Origin: Chloroflexota bacterium
GTDB taxonomy: Bacteria > Chloroflexota > Anaerolineae > Aggregatilineales > Phototrophicaceae
DNA length: 64,000 bases
Reading direction: 5' to 3'
Assembly (NCBI GenBank): GCA_026707745.1
Contig: JAPOWG010000030.1
Coordinates: forward strand, 42,588 to 106,587
The notes beneath the pieces are model-generated. The model made no database searches and had not been told where the DNA came from. It saw nothing but the letters and a program-made list of their open reading frames with translations. Made by a program: the position numbers and the translations under genes. Shown one piece after another: positions 43,816 to 51,646 of the stretch. Within the stretch, counting starts at the first letter, position 1. The number at the start of each line of letters is the position of its first letter.

Positions 43816-44949
43816 TTACCCACCTAACTTTTCAAACGCAGCTTGCCGACTCTGCGCAGTTGCTAGCTGCTGCGTTTGCAGCACCCGCGTCAGATCGGCC
43901 AGGTCATCCGCGATGGGAAACAAGTCAATGCGGTTGGCCGTATTGATCCGCTCCACCCAGTCGGGACGCAGGGCGTCGATGCCATGCAGGGCGCCGGCGA
44001 TGGCGCCGCCCATGCCGGCGATGGAATCGTTGTCGCGGCCGTAGTTGGTGGCGCCCATGATGGTGCCCTCGTAGTCGCCGCCGGTGACCACCAGGAAGCC
44101 GAGCGCGACCGGCACTTCCTCGATGCTGTGCGAGCGGCTGGGCGTCCAGTCGTCCGTGCCGTTGCCGCGCTGAGTTTTGGCGTCATCCGGCGAGGTGTCG
44201 AAGTCGCGCATGACTTCGCGCAGGGGAGCGATGGCTTCGCGCCAGTCGCTGAGGGTACGGGCTAGCTCGACGATGGCGGCGATGCAATCGGCGGTGCCGT
44301 CTTTGGCGACCGACAGCGCGGCATCGATGATGGAGTTGACGGAGGCCTCCGGCTTGAAGGCTTCGGCCACACAAGCTGCCTGCACGGCGGCCGCTTCCAG
44401 GCCGAAGCTGACTTGATGGGGGCTGAGTACATCGACCGCTTCTTGATAGGCGCCGAGCGGATCGCAGGCGTTGATAATGCCGATGGGCGCGGCGTACATG
44501 GCGGCGCCGCAGTTGACCATGTTGCCGACGCCGGCGTAGCGCGGATCGGCATTGGCCAGCCAGCGGATGAAGAGCCATTTCTCGGGATAAAACAGGCGCT
44601 CGGCCAGCGGCATCTCGCGCCCGCGGTCGGGGATCCAGCGGGTTTCGTAACCGATCATGGGACCGATGCGGCGGAAATACTCGTGGGCGTCCAGGTGGTC
44701 GCCATGTTCGATGTAACAGCGGCTGAGCAACTGCACCATGTGACTGTCATCGGTGTAGCGGCCGTCGCCGCGGCCGCTATCGTCATTGGGCGCATCCCAG
44801 GCTTCGACCAAGTCGGTAATATAACCGTAGCGCTCGCGAATCTCGTGGGGCATGCGCCACTCGGCGACGCCGCCCATGGCATCGCCTATCGCGCCGCCGT
44901 AAAGGCAGCCCTGGATTTTCTTCAGCAGAAGATCGGGTGAATCCGTCAT
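43816..44949 (-). CDS. ADP-ribosylglycohydrolase (DraG/ARH) family protein
   Basis: 377 residues from the ATG at 44949 (GAGGAAA 8 nt upstream; an outer start adds 12 non-family residues). Binuclear metal motifs: GGAIGDAMGG (18-27), YTDDSHM (T66-D67-D68) and the C-terminal GRDNDSIAGMGGAIAGA, where most ARH enzymes have GxDxDT. It removes ADP-ribose or related N-glycosidic groups from protein or small molecules, and many bacterial members are metabolic. It is convergent with the DUF4365 pair, 45 bp apart, and shows normal local base composition. Confidence 0.9.
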   Translation of the reverse strand: MTDSPDLLLKKIQGCLYGGAIGDAMGGVAEWRMPHEIRERYGYITDLVEAWDAPNDDSGRGDGRYTDDSHMVQLLSRCYIEHGDHLDAHEYFRRIGPMIGYETRWIPDRGREMPLAERLFYPEKWLFIRWLANADPRYAGVGNMVNCGAAMYAAPIGIINACDPLGAYQEAVDVLSPHQVSFGLEAAAVQAACVAEAFKPEASVNSIIDAALSVAKDGTADCIAAIVELARTLSDWREAIAPLREVMRDFDTSPDDAKTQRGNGTDDWTPSRSHSIEEVPVALGFLVVTGGDYEGTIMGATNYGRDNDSIAGMGGAIAGALHGIDALRPDWVERINTANRIDLFPIADDLADLTRVLQTQQLATAQSRQAAFEKLGG

Positions 44950-45018
44950 TCTTATTTCCTCATTTCCCGCGTTGTCAAAAGTCAATTCAAAGATAATGCG
45001 CTAATCACCAGGATAAAA

Positions 45019-45058
45019 GTAGGGGCGACCAATCTGGTCGCCCGCCGATCGCCCCTAT
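45019..45058. repeat. double REP-like palindrome
   Basis: TAGGGGCGACCA-ATC-TGGTCGCCCG, then CCGATCGCCCCTA. Two overlapping members of the TAGGGGCGA/TCGCCC family. Confidence 0.65.
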
Positions 45059-45080
45059 TGGTTGCGTAATGGCGACCCGT

Positions 45081-46172
45081 TTACATAAAGCGGGCCGAAT
45101 AGATCACCGCCAGGTTATGCGCCAGGCAGCGCCAGTGATCGCCGCGGTCATCGGAGACGTAGAAATTGCCGGCCGTGGTGCCGAAGACCAGGGTATCGCC
45201 GCGCGTGTCCATGGCGTGACGAAAGATGAGATCGTAGGCGTTTTGCTGCGGCAAGCCCTGGCGCAGGTCCTGCCAGGTCCGCCCGCCGTCTTCGGTGCGG
45301 CATATGCGGATAGCGCGATCCACCGGTACGCGGTACTCGGCGCTGACGGCGGGCGCCACCCAGGCCACGCGTTCGTCCTCCGCGTCCAGCGCCAGCGCGA
45401 AACCGAAGCCGGCGGGACCGTCATTCTCCGAGATATCTTGCCATTGCAGCCCACCGTTCTCGCTGCGGTAAATGCCGCAATGGTTCTGTTGCCAGAGCAC
45501 ATCGGGGTTCGACGGGCTGGCGAGAATGATATGGGGATCGTGGCCGTAGTCGTGGTGCGGGTCGGGCAGGTAGTCGGCGTAGAGACCACGATTGCGCGCC
45601 TCCCAGGATTCGCCGGCGTCATGGCTGACGTAGACGCCGCCGACGCTGATGCCGGCGATCAAATGGCGGCTGTCGCGGGGATCGACCACGATGGAACAGC
45701 AGCCGGGATGATCGCGCCCGGCGCCAAACCAGTGCTTGTTGGTCGGGTGGTACCAGAGCGTCTCCATCAATTGAAAACTGTCGCCGCCGTCATTGCTGAC
45801 GAAGAGCCCGCCGGGTTCGGTGCCGACGTAAAGGCGGTTCGGCTCGTCGGCGCCGCCGGGCTCGATCAGCCAGATATAGCTGGTGGCCGCGGGGGTGGTG
45901 AAATCGGGCGGGACGGTGTCGCCTTCGGGATATTTGGGCGCTTCGACCTCTTCCCAGGTGGCGCCCAGATCGCGCGAGCGGTGCAGCTTGCCACCCCAAT
46001 GGCCGTGATCGAGCGAGACCCAGAGCGTGTCGGCGCGCGGGTCATGCATGGCATAGGGCACGGGGATGCCCTCGAAGTGCGCCGATTCGATGGTCCATTC
46101 TGTTCCGGCCGCGCCGTTTCTGTCCAGCAGGAGCAGCCCTTTGCGGGTGCCGATGAGTAGTTTGTCGCGCAT
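45081..46172 (-). CDS. BNR/Asp-box beta-propeller (sialidase-like) protein
   Basis: 363 residues with at least six Asp boxes at regular spacing: SRDLGATW, SNDGGDSF, SHDAGESW, SENGGLQW, TEDGGRTW and SDDRGDHW. This makes a complete propeller. No signal peptide (MRDKLLIGTRKGLLLL is the first blade strand), so it is cytoplasmic. The classic sialidase catalytic Arg triad is not evident, so hydrolase activity is doubtful. The Shine-Dalgarno (GGAGGGG, 7 nt before ATG) lies inside a dispersed repeat (46180-46254). It is downstream of a MoaD/ThiS-like gene on the same strand. Confidence 0.85.
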   Translation of the reverse strand: MRDKLLIGTRKGLLLLDRNGAAGTEWTIESAHFEGIPVPYAMHDPRADTLWVSLDHGHWGGKLHRSRDLGATWEEVEAPKYPEGDTVPPDFTTPAATSYIWLIEPGGADEPNRLYVGTEPGGLFVSNDGGDSFQLMETLWYHPTNKHWFGAGRDHPGCCSIVVDPRDSRHLIAGISVGGVYVSHDAGESWEARNRGLYADYLPDPHHDYGHDPHIILASPSNPDVLWQQNHCGIYRSENGGLQWQDISENDGPAGFGFALALDAEDERVAWVAPAVSAEYRVPVDRAIRICRTEDGGRTWQDLRQGLPQQNAYDLIFRHAMDTRGDTLVFGTTAGNFYVSDDRGDHWRCLAHNLAVIYSARFM

Positions 46173-46179
46173 TTTTCAA

Positions 46180-46254
46180 CCCCTCCCCCGGCCTGTGCCC
46201 CTCTCGGTCTCCCCGCTCAACGGGGAGAAGTCATCCATTGCAATGGAGAGGGGT
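46180..46254. repeat. GC-rich multi-hairpin element
   Basis: Outer stem CCCCTCTC (46198-46205) / GAGAGGGG (46246-46253). Inside are TCTCCCCG-CTCAA-CGGGGAGA and the palindrome CCATTGCAATGG. Its left end, CCCCTCCCCC, is shared with the element at 25451. Confidence 0.7.
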
Positions 46255-46299
46255 GACGCTACGATGCAATTGGTTTGGTAGTGTGACGTGTGTTCCAAG

Positions 46300-46572
46300 T
46301 TAACCTCCGGATAGCGCTTGCATGATGTAAATGCGGGTGTCGGCGGAAACGCGATCGGAGAGCGTCCGTTTGTCGCGGATGAGTTCGTCGCCGATGAAGA
46401 TGTTGACGTGCTTGCGCAGGGCGCCTTGTTCGTCGATGATGTAGTCGCCCAGGCCGCGCCAGCGCTGGTCGACTGCGCTGACGGCTTCGGCGATGGTGGT
46501 CGCTTCGACCTCGAGTTCGGTCAGGTCGGGGAAGAAGCGCTGCAAGTTGGGTGTGAATTTGACCCGTGGCAT
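46300..46572 (-). CDS. MoaD/ThiS-like ubiquitin-fold sulfur carrier protein
   Basis: 90 residues with a beta-grasp pattern and the diagnostic C-terminal Gly-Gly (QALSGG), which in MoaD/ThiS is adenylated and thiocarboxylated. AAGGAA precedes the ATG. No MoeB/ThiF-type activating enzyme or molybdopterin/thiamine gene is adjacent. Instead it sits with the propeller gene at 45081, an association I recall from other genomes. Its partner pathway is therefore unclear. Confidence 0.82.
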   Translation of the reverse strand: MPRVKFTPNLQRFFPDLTELEVEATTIAEAVSAVDQRWRGLGDYIIDEQGALRKHVNIFIGDELIRDKRTLSDRVSADTRIYIMQALSGG

Positions 46573-46905
46573 GAGGGTTTTCCTTGGATTGGCGTGTGGG
46601 CTAGGTTAGAGGATGTAGGGCGGGGATGTCAAGATTAGGGATTCACCACAGAGACGCAGAGGGCACAGAGGGGATCTGTTTGAACCACAAAGGCGCGAAG
46701 GCTCCGCGAAGAGAATTGGTAGGGGCGACCTGGCGGGTCGCCCGTCGTTCTGGTTTAACCACCGAGGACACCGAGAGCACCGAGGAACGAAATTTAATCG
46801 GAAATTCGCGCGAAGTGCGATGGCTTCGCTATGTGGGAACTGGTAGGGGCGACCCGGCGGGTCGCCCGATGTTCATTGCATAATATTATAAGACGCGAAA
46901 TGATA
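46573..46905. repeat. repeat-rich intergenic stretch
   Basis: Contains ACCACAGAGACGCAGAGG-type repeats (46643-46672 and, diverged, 46684-46703 and 46758-46786) and two REP-like palindromes, TAGGGGCGACCTGGCGGGTC + GCCCG (46720-46744) and TAGGGGCGACCCGGCGGGTC + GCCCG (46844-46868). No gene. Confidence 0.7.
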
Positions 46906-46911
46906 TATAAT
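46906..46911 (+). promoter_or_regulatory. -10 element before the TIR gene
   Basis: Perfect TATAAT with no good -35, directly after the second palindrome. Confidence 0.35.
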
Positions 46912-46948
46912 ATTTGTTACTTCGACTCATAAGAAAGCAGCGTGTTTA

Positions 46949-47875
46949 ATGAATGCAGATGAAGATGCACAATGCGCAATCGACTTTGAAGAAGTGATGC
47001 GACCGGGCGGCTTCAGAGCGTGGCGCTTCCAGAGTGACATGGTTGGCGGGCGACCATGGAGGCCGCAGCTTCCGTCAAACCTTGAATCGTGCGACGTTTT
47101 CCTGTTGGCAACAACAGCAAATGCACTGGAGTCCGACACGTGCGAAAAAGAGTGGCAGCACGCAGCGCTTATCCAGAAGCCAGTAGTGACTGTCGTATTT
47201 GTGCGCGGCATTCATCCACCATCTCCGCTAAACGATCACCAATGGGTTCGCTTTGACGGGTCGGCCGAATCCGGCGCACGTCTTATCAGCGCTTTGCAGA
47301 ACGCACAGCCAGTGCCGTGGGAGACGATCCCAGATGATTGGAAGACTCGGGATGGAAAGACTAAGGCTGAACTTAGCTCTATCAAAACTAGAAGGCGTGA
47401 GATTCCATTGCCAAGAATGCGGCGTCGCCTGACGGATTTGGAAAAGGATAACTTCTTAAACGAAGCGGTGGCGGGATTTCGCAACTACTTCGGTCAGGCT
47501 CTCAGTGAATTTGAGGCTACCGTAACACAAATTCAAACGACAATTTCGGACGAATCTAACACCCTCTTCAAATGCCAAGTATATCTGAACGGTGATATCA
47601 AGAAGAGTTGCGCGATCTGGAAAAGTGACAACCTTGGAATCAACGGAATTGCCTACAGTGAGGCACACGGGCGCATGACATCATTCAGCAGAAACTCATT
47701 CAATGAACTCGCTCAAGTAGCTGAACTCGACGGTAGACCCGCACTAAAGTTTACACTAGGTTTGACAATGTTTAGTCAGAATGAAGATTGCCGAATTTGC
47801 ACAATTGATAAGGCCGCCGAATGTCTGTGGCAATACTTCATAAGGGATTTTGACGATTCCTCGACATATTGGTAA
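46949..47875 (+). CDS. TIR-domain protein
   Basis: 308 residues. The N-terminal ~125 residues show a TIR fold: helix A DEDAQCAIDFEEVMRPGGFRAW, then LPSNLESCDVFLLATTANALE, and TCEKEWQHAALIQKPVVTVVF. The WCxxE-type catalytic glutamate is at E68 (C65-x-x-E68), so NADase activity is possible. The remaining ~180 residues are an unrecognised alpha/beta effector or sensor domain. The frame remains open upstream and KKAACLM, just before the ATG, looks like the missing first strand, but there is no start codon there. Composition is AT-rich. It is a stand-alone, probably defence-related gene. Confidence 0.72.
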   Translation: MNADEDAQCAIDFEEVMRPGGFRAWRFQSDMVGGRPWRPQLPSNLESCDVFLLATTANALESDTCEKEWQHAALIQKPVVTVVFVRGIHPPSPLNDHQWVRFDGSAESGARLISALQNAQPVPWETIPDDWKTRDGKTKAELSSIKTRRREIPLPRMRRRLTDLEKDNFLNEAVAGFRNYFGQALSEFEATVTQIQTTISDESNTLFKCQVYLNGDIKKSCAIWKSDNLGINGIAYSEAHGRMTSFSRNSFNELAQVAELDGRPALKFTLGLTMFSQNEDCRICTIDKAAECLWQYFIRDFDDSSTYW

Positions 47876-47971
47876 TTGTATTGCCCCGCGATGATTGTCG
47901 CTTTGTATCTTCGTGGTCGAAAAAGTACCTGAATTCCCAAAATTTAGTGTACTCGGTGGTTAAATGAAAAA

Positions 47972-47997
47972 CGGGCGACTCACAAAGTCGCCCCTAC
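47972..47997. repeat. REP-like palindrome
   Basis: CGGGCGACT-CACAA-AGTCGCCCCTA. The rest of the 278-bp gap to 48154 holds only degenerate ACTCGGTGG-type repeats. Confidence 0.6.
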
Positions 47998-48153
47998 GGT
48001 TTGTAGGTGGATGCGCCCAACGTGACCCTCGAGCCATTGCGGTTCGATATCCCCCGCTCGGTGACCTCGGTGTTCTCGGCCGTTAAAGAAAAAATCGCCA
48101 TCTGTGTTAAAATACCGCCTCATTATCAACAGACATTCTTAAAGGACATCCCC

Positions 48154-51100
48154 ATGACCCCATCCAAATATGACGGACTAGCCGAATTCCGCTGCATTGG
48201 ACCCTTTCGCGGCGGGAGGGTGGTCGCCGTGGCCGGCGACCCGCGCGACCCCAACGTCTTCTATTTCGGCGGCGTCTGCGGCGGCGTCTGGAAGACCACG
48301 GATGCCGGGCAATATTGGGAGAACATCAGCGACGGCTATTTCACCGCGTCGTCCGTGGGCGCGTTGGAAGTGGCGCCGGCCGATCCCAATGTTATCTATG
48401 CCGGCACCGGCGAAACCACCATCCGCATCGATGTCTCCATCGGCGATGGCGTCTACAAATCCACCGATGCCGGGCGCAGTTGGACACATCTGGGCATGAA
48501 AGAGTCGCGGCAGATCGCCAAGATCCGCAGTCACCCGGAAAATGCCGATCTGGTTTACATGGCGGCTTTTGGCCACGCTTTTGGAGCGAACGCCGAGCGC
48601 GGCGTCTACCGTTCCAAGGACGGCGGCGCAAGCTGGGAGCAGGTCCTGCATGTCAGCGAGGCAGCCGGGGCCATCGATCTGAGCATCGACAAGAACAATC
48701 CGCGCATCATCTACGCCGCCTTCTGGGAGGCTTATCGCAATTTCTGGCAGATCTCATCCGGGGGCGAGGACAGCGGCCTCTGGCGCTCGCTGGACGGCGG
48801 CGACAGCTGGGAGAACATCAGTCGAAATAAGGGCTTGCCGGAAGGGTTGCTGGGCAAGATCGGCGTGGCGGCGTCGCCGGCGCAGAGTGGGCGCGTCTGG
48901 GCCATCATCGAGAACCAGCCCGACGGCGGCATCTATCGCAGCGACGACTACGGCGAGACCTGGGTCCTGGGCAGCAAGGACAACCGCCTGATCTCCCGCG
49001 CCTGGTATTATATGCACCTGACCGCCGACCCGCTGGACGCCAACACGATCTACGTCAACAACCTCAACTTCTGGAAATCGACCGATGGCGGGCACAATTT
49101 CAGCGAGATCACCACGCCCCACGGCGATGACCATGACCTGTGGATTCATCCCGGCAACAACCAGGTGATGATCCACGGCAATGACGGGGGCGCTTGCGTC
49201 TCGCTCAACGGCGGCTTGACCTTTTCCAGCATATACAATCAGCCGACAGCGCAGTTTTATCACCTCGATGTCGACAGCAACGACCCGTACTATGTCTATG
49301 GTACGCAGCAGGACAATTCCAGCTTGCGCGTACCCAGCCGCAGCCGCTATTCGTCAATCATGTGGGACGATTGCGATATCGCCGGTTCCGGCGAGAGCGG
49401 CTATATCGCCGTCCATCCCGACGACCCTAACATCGTTTATGTCGGCGCCGTCGGCAGTGCGCCCGGGGGCGGCAATTGCTTGCAGCGCTACGATCACCGT
49501 ACACAGCAGATCCGTCTGATTTCAACCTGGCCGCGTTCGTCCACCGGTTTGGGCGCGGGGGCGGACAAATATCGCTTCGCCTGGACCTACCCCATCGTCT
49601 TTTCGCCCCATGACAGCGGCACCATTTACATCGGCGGCAATCAGATACTGAGGACGACCGACGAGGGCCAAAGCTGGCAGGAGATCAGTCCCGACCTGAC
49701 CAAAGCCGATCCCGAGACGCTCAAGCCCTCGGGCGGTCCCATCAATCGCGATGCTGTTGGCGCCGAGCATTTCGCCACGGTTTATACGCTGGCGGAATCT
49801 CCCCACGAGGCCGGCGTCATCTGGGCCGGCTCGGACGATGGTTTGCTGCATATCACGCGGGAGGGTCGCGTAGACACTGACCCGTCTGGCGGCGGGGAGT
49901 GGACCGAGATCACGCCACCGGGTTTGGGCGATTGGTGCATGTTTAATATGATCGAACCTTCGCCGCACGATGCGGCCACCGCCTACGTCACCGCCACGCG
50001 TTACAAGAATGATGACTATGCGCCCTACGTTTTCAAGACGACGGACTATGGGGAGAGCTGGTCGCTCATAACCGCCGGCATCGCCGACGATCATTTCTGC
50101 CGCGCCGTCCGCGAAGATCCCAACCGCGAAGGTTTACTCTACCTGGGCACGGAGTTCGGCTTGTACATTTCATTTGATGGCGGCGAAAGTTGGGAGCGCT
50201 TCCAACTCAACCTGCCTATCAGCCCGGTTTACGACTTGAAAGTCAAGGGAACGGACTTAGTCATCGCGACGCACGGGCGCTCTTTCTGGATCCTGGACGA
50301 TTTGACCGTGCTGCATCAATACGACGACGACATCGCCGACAAAGCCGTGCAGCTTTTGGCGCCGCGCCGGGTGGAACGGCACTTGCCCAAGGTCTTCGAC
50401 GGCCTCTTCGAAAGCGGCGACGGCAAGCAGTATATGAGTACGCTGGGCGCCGTCGCGCCTTATCTGGTTGAAGAGACGCCGGAACACGGTCGGAAGGAGA
50501 CTTGGCTGGATAGCGGCGTTAACCCGCCCAAGGGCGCGGTGATCACCTACTATCTGCGCGAAAAGCCGGAGTCGACGATCAGCTTGCGCATTGAAGACGC
50601 CGAGGGCAAAGAGGTCAAGACCTTCAAGAGCTTGCACGCCGACGAAGAGGAAAAAGCAGCCGAGAAGCGCGAGGGGCGCGGGGATGGCAGCGGCGCCGAT
50701 GAAGCGCCCAAAGAACTGCGCATTCCCTCGAAGGCCGGCTGGAATCGCTTCGTCTGGGATCTGCGCTATCCCGATGCGCGCAAGGTCATCCCGCACAACG
50801 ATAATCAGCAGGGTTTCATCAAGGGACCGCATGCCGCGCCCGGCACCTATTGGGTGACGCTCTGTGTCGGCGAAGAAGAACAAAGCGCGTCCTTTGAAGT
50901 GAGCAAGGAAGCAGGCGTGCCGGCATCCAATGCCGAACTCAAAGAGCAGTTTGATCTGCTCATGACGATCCGCGACAAGGTCTCCGAGACGCATAAGCGC
51001 ATCAACCAAATGCGCGATGTACGGGCGCAACTCAAGGGATGGCGCGAGCGCATCGCTGGGCTGGAATCGGCGGCCGGCATCATCGACGGGGCCAAGGCCC

Positions 51101-51399
51101 TGGAAGAACAGGTTCTCGAAGTCGAAAAGGAATTGATGATTCCGGACACGCGGCCGGGCTGGCCGGACGCGATGAACAATGGCGACCGGCTGGCGGAGCA
51201 GTTGAAGAACCTGACCTTCAACGTGGCGCTGGGGGATTACAAGCCGACCGACTATGAATACGGCGCCTACGAAGAAATCGCGGGGGACATTGACGGTACC
51301 GTCGGCAAGTTCGATGACATCGTCGAGGGCAACCTGGCGGAATTCAACACCATGCTGGGCAACGCCGGCTTTGGCAAGGTTGTCCTCAGGGTGGAGTAG
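48154..51399 (+). CDS. large BNR/VPS10-like beta-propeller protein
   Basis: 1081 residues from the ATG at 48154 (AAAGGA upstream; an outer start 147 bp earlier encodes repeat-derived sequence). Many Asp boxes (STDAGRSW, SKDGGASW, SLDGGDSW, SDDYGETW, STDGGHNF, TTDEGQSW, TTDYGESW) make two propellers in the first ~720 residues. A Lys/Glu-rich helical part and a C-terminal domain follow. Relatives are usually exported, but no signal peptide is seen here. Residues 570-583 (EGRVDTDPSGGGE) come from a dispersed repeat inserted in frame between normal blade sequence (ITR...WTEITPPG). Function unknown; a glycan-binding or sialidase-like role has been assumed for the family. Confidence 0.82.
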   Translation: MTPSKYDGLAEFRCIGPFRGGRVVAVAGDPRDPNVFYFGGVCGGVWKTTDAGQYWENISDGYFTASSVGALEVAPADPNVIYAGTGETTIRIDVSIGDGVYKSTDAGRSWTHLGMKESRQIAKIRSHPENADLVYMAAFGHAFGANAERGVYRSKDGGASWEQVLHVSEAAGAIDLSIDKNNPRIIYAAFWEAYRNFWQISSGGEDSGLWRSLDGGDSWENISRNKGLPEGLLGKIGVAASPAQSGRVWAIIENQPDGGIYRSDDYGETWVLGSKDNRLISRAWYYMHLTADPLDANTIYVNNLNFWKSTDGGHNFSEITTPHGDDHDLWIHPGNNQVMIHGNDGGACVSLNGGLTFSSIYNQPTAQFYHLDVDSNDPYYVYGTQQDNSSLRVPSRSRYSSIMWDDCDIAGSGESGYIAVHPDDPNIVYVGAVGSAPGGGNCLQRYDHRTQQIRLISTWPRSSTGLGAGADKYRFAWTYPIVFSPHDSGTIYIGGNQILRTTDEGQSWQEISPDLTKADPETLKPSGGPINRDAVGAEHFATVYTLAESPHEAGVIWAGSDDGLLHITREGRVDTDPSGGGEWTEITPPGLGDWCMFNMIEPSPHDAATAYVTATRYKNDDYAPYVFKTTDYGESWSLITAGIADDHFCRAVREDPNREGLLYLGTEFGLYISFDGGESWERFQLNLPISPVYDLKVKGTDLVIATHGRSFWILDDLTVLHQYDDDIADKAVQLLAPRRVERHLPKVFDGLFESGDGKQYMSTLGAVAPYLVEETPEHGRKETWLDSGVNPPKGAVITYYLREKPESTISLRIEDAEGKEVKTFKSLHADEEEKAAEKREGRGDGSGADEAPKELRIPSKAGWNRFVWDLRYPDARKVIPHNDNQQGFIKGPHAAPGTYWVTLCVGEEEQSASFEVSKEAGVPASNAELKEQFDLLMTIRDKVSETHKRINQMRDVRAQLKGWRERIAGLESAAGIIDGAKALEEQVLEVEKELMIPDTRPGWPDAMNNGDRLAEQLKNLTFNVALGDYKPTDYEYGAYEEIAGDIDGTVGKFDDIVEGNLAEFNTMLGNAGFGKVVLRVE
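49863..49887 (+). repeat. in-frame repeat insertion within the propeller gene
   Basis: Contains GTCGCGTAGACACTGACC, the same unit as at 52075-52105 and (reverse complement) at 34291 and 35539. It encodes GRVDTDPS. Confidence 0.8.
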
Positions 51400-51425
51400 C
51401 GCGAGAGTCTGGACTAGAGAGATAA

Positions 51426-51452
51426 GCACAAAGACGCGAAGAGCACAAAGGC
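51426..51452. repeat. CACAAAGACGCGAAGAGCACAAAG dispersed repeat
   Basis: Member of the ACCACAGAG/ACAAAG family, in the 247-bp gap before the MFS gene. Confidence 0.5.
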
Positions 51453-51529
51453 AACGCACTTTAAGTCTTCGAGACCTCAGTAATCGAAGGTAAGTCAGGC
51501 AGCATATGGTTGTTAATCTATGGGAATTG

Positions 51530-51553
51530 CGGGCGAGCCAAGGCTCGCCCCTA
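51530..51553. repeat. REP-like palindrome
   Basis: CGGGCGAGCC-AA-GGCTCGCCCCTA; same family as 45019 and 47972. Confidence 0.6.
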
Positions 51554-51646
51554 CACAGTTTCGATTATTTCGGCGATTTCTTTCTTATGGCAAAGTTTTC
51601 AATTACTTAGGCGCGCTTACTTCGGCGCCTTTGTGGTCAAAAAAAT

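Noticed and set aside
45069..46160. 363-codon plus-strand frame opposite the BNR propeller
   Set aside because: The minus-strand product has six clear Asp boxes; the plus-strand frame has no recognisable feature.
46906..47875. Idea that the TIR gene plus the nearby ADP-ribosylglycohydrolase form one defence system
   Set aside because: They are 2 kb apart, on opposite strands, with different composition and the MoaD/propeller genes between them.
50257..51459. 400-codon minus-strand open frame
   Set aside because: Antisense to the propeller gene; composition is that of a shadow frame and no motif is visible.
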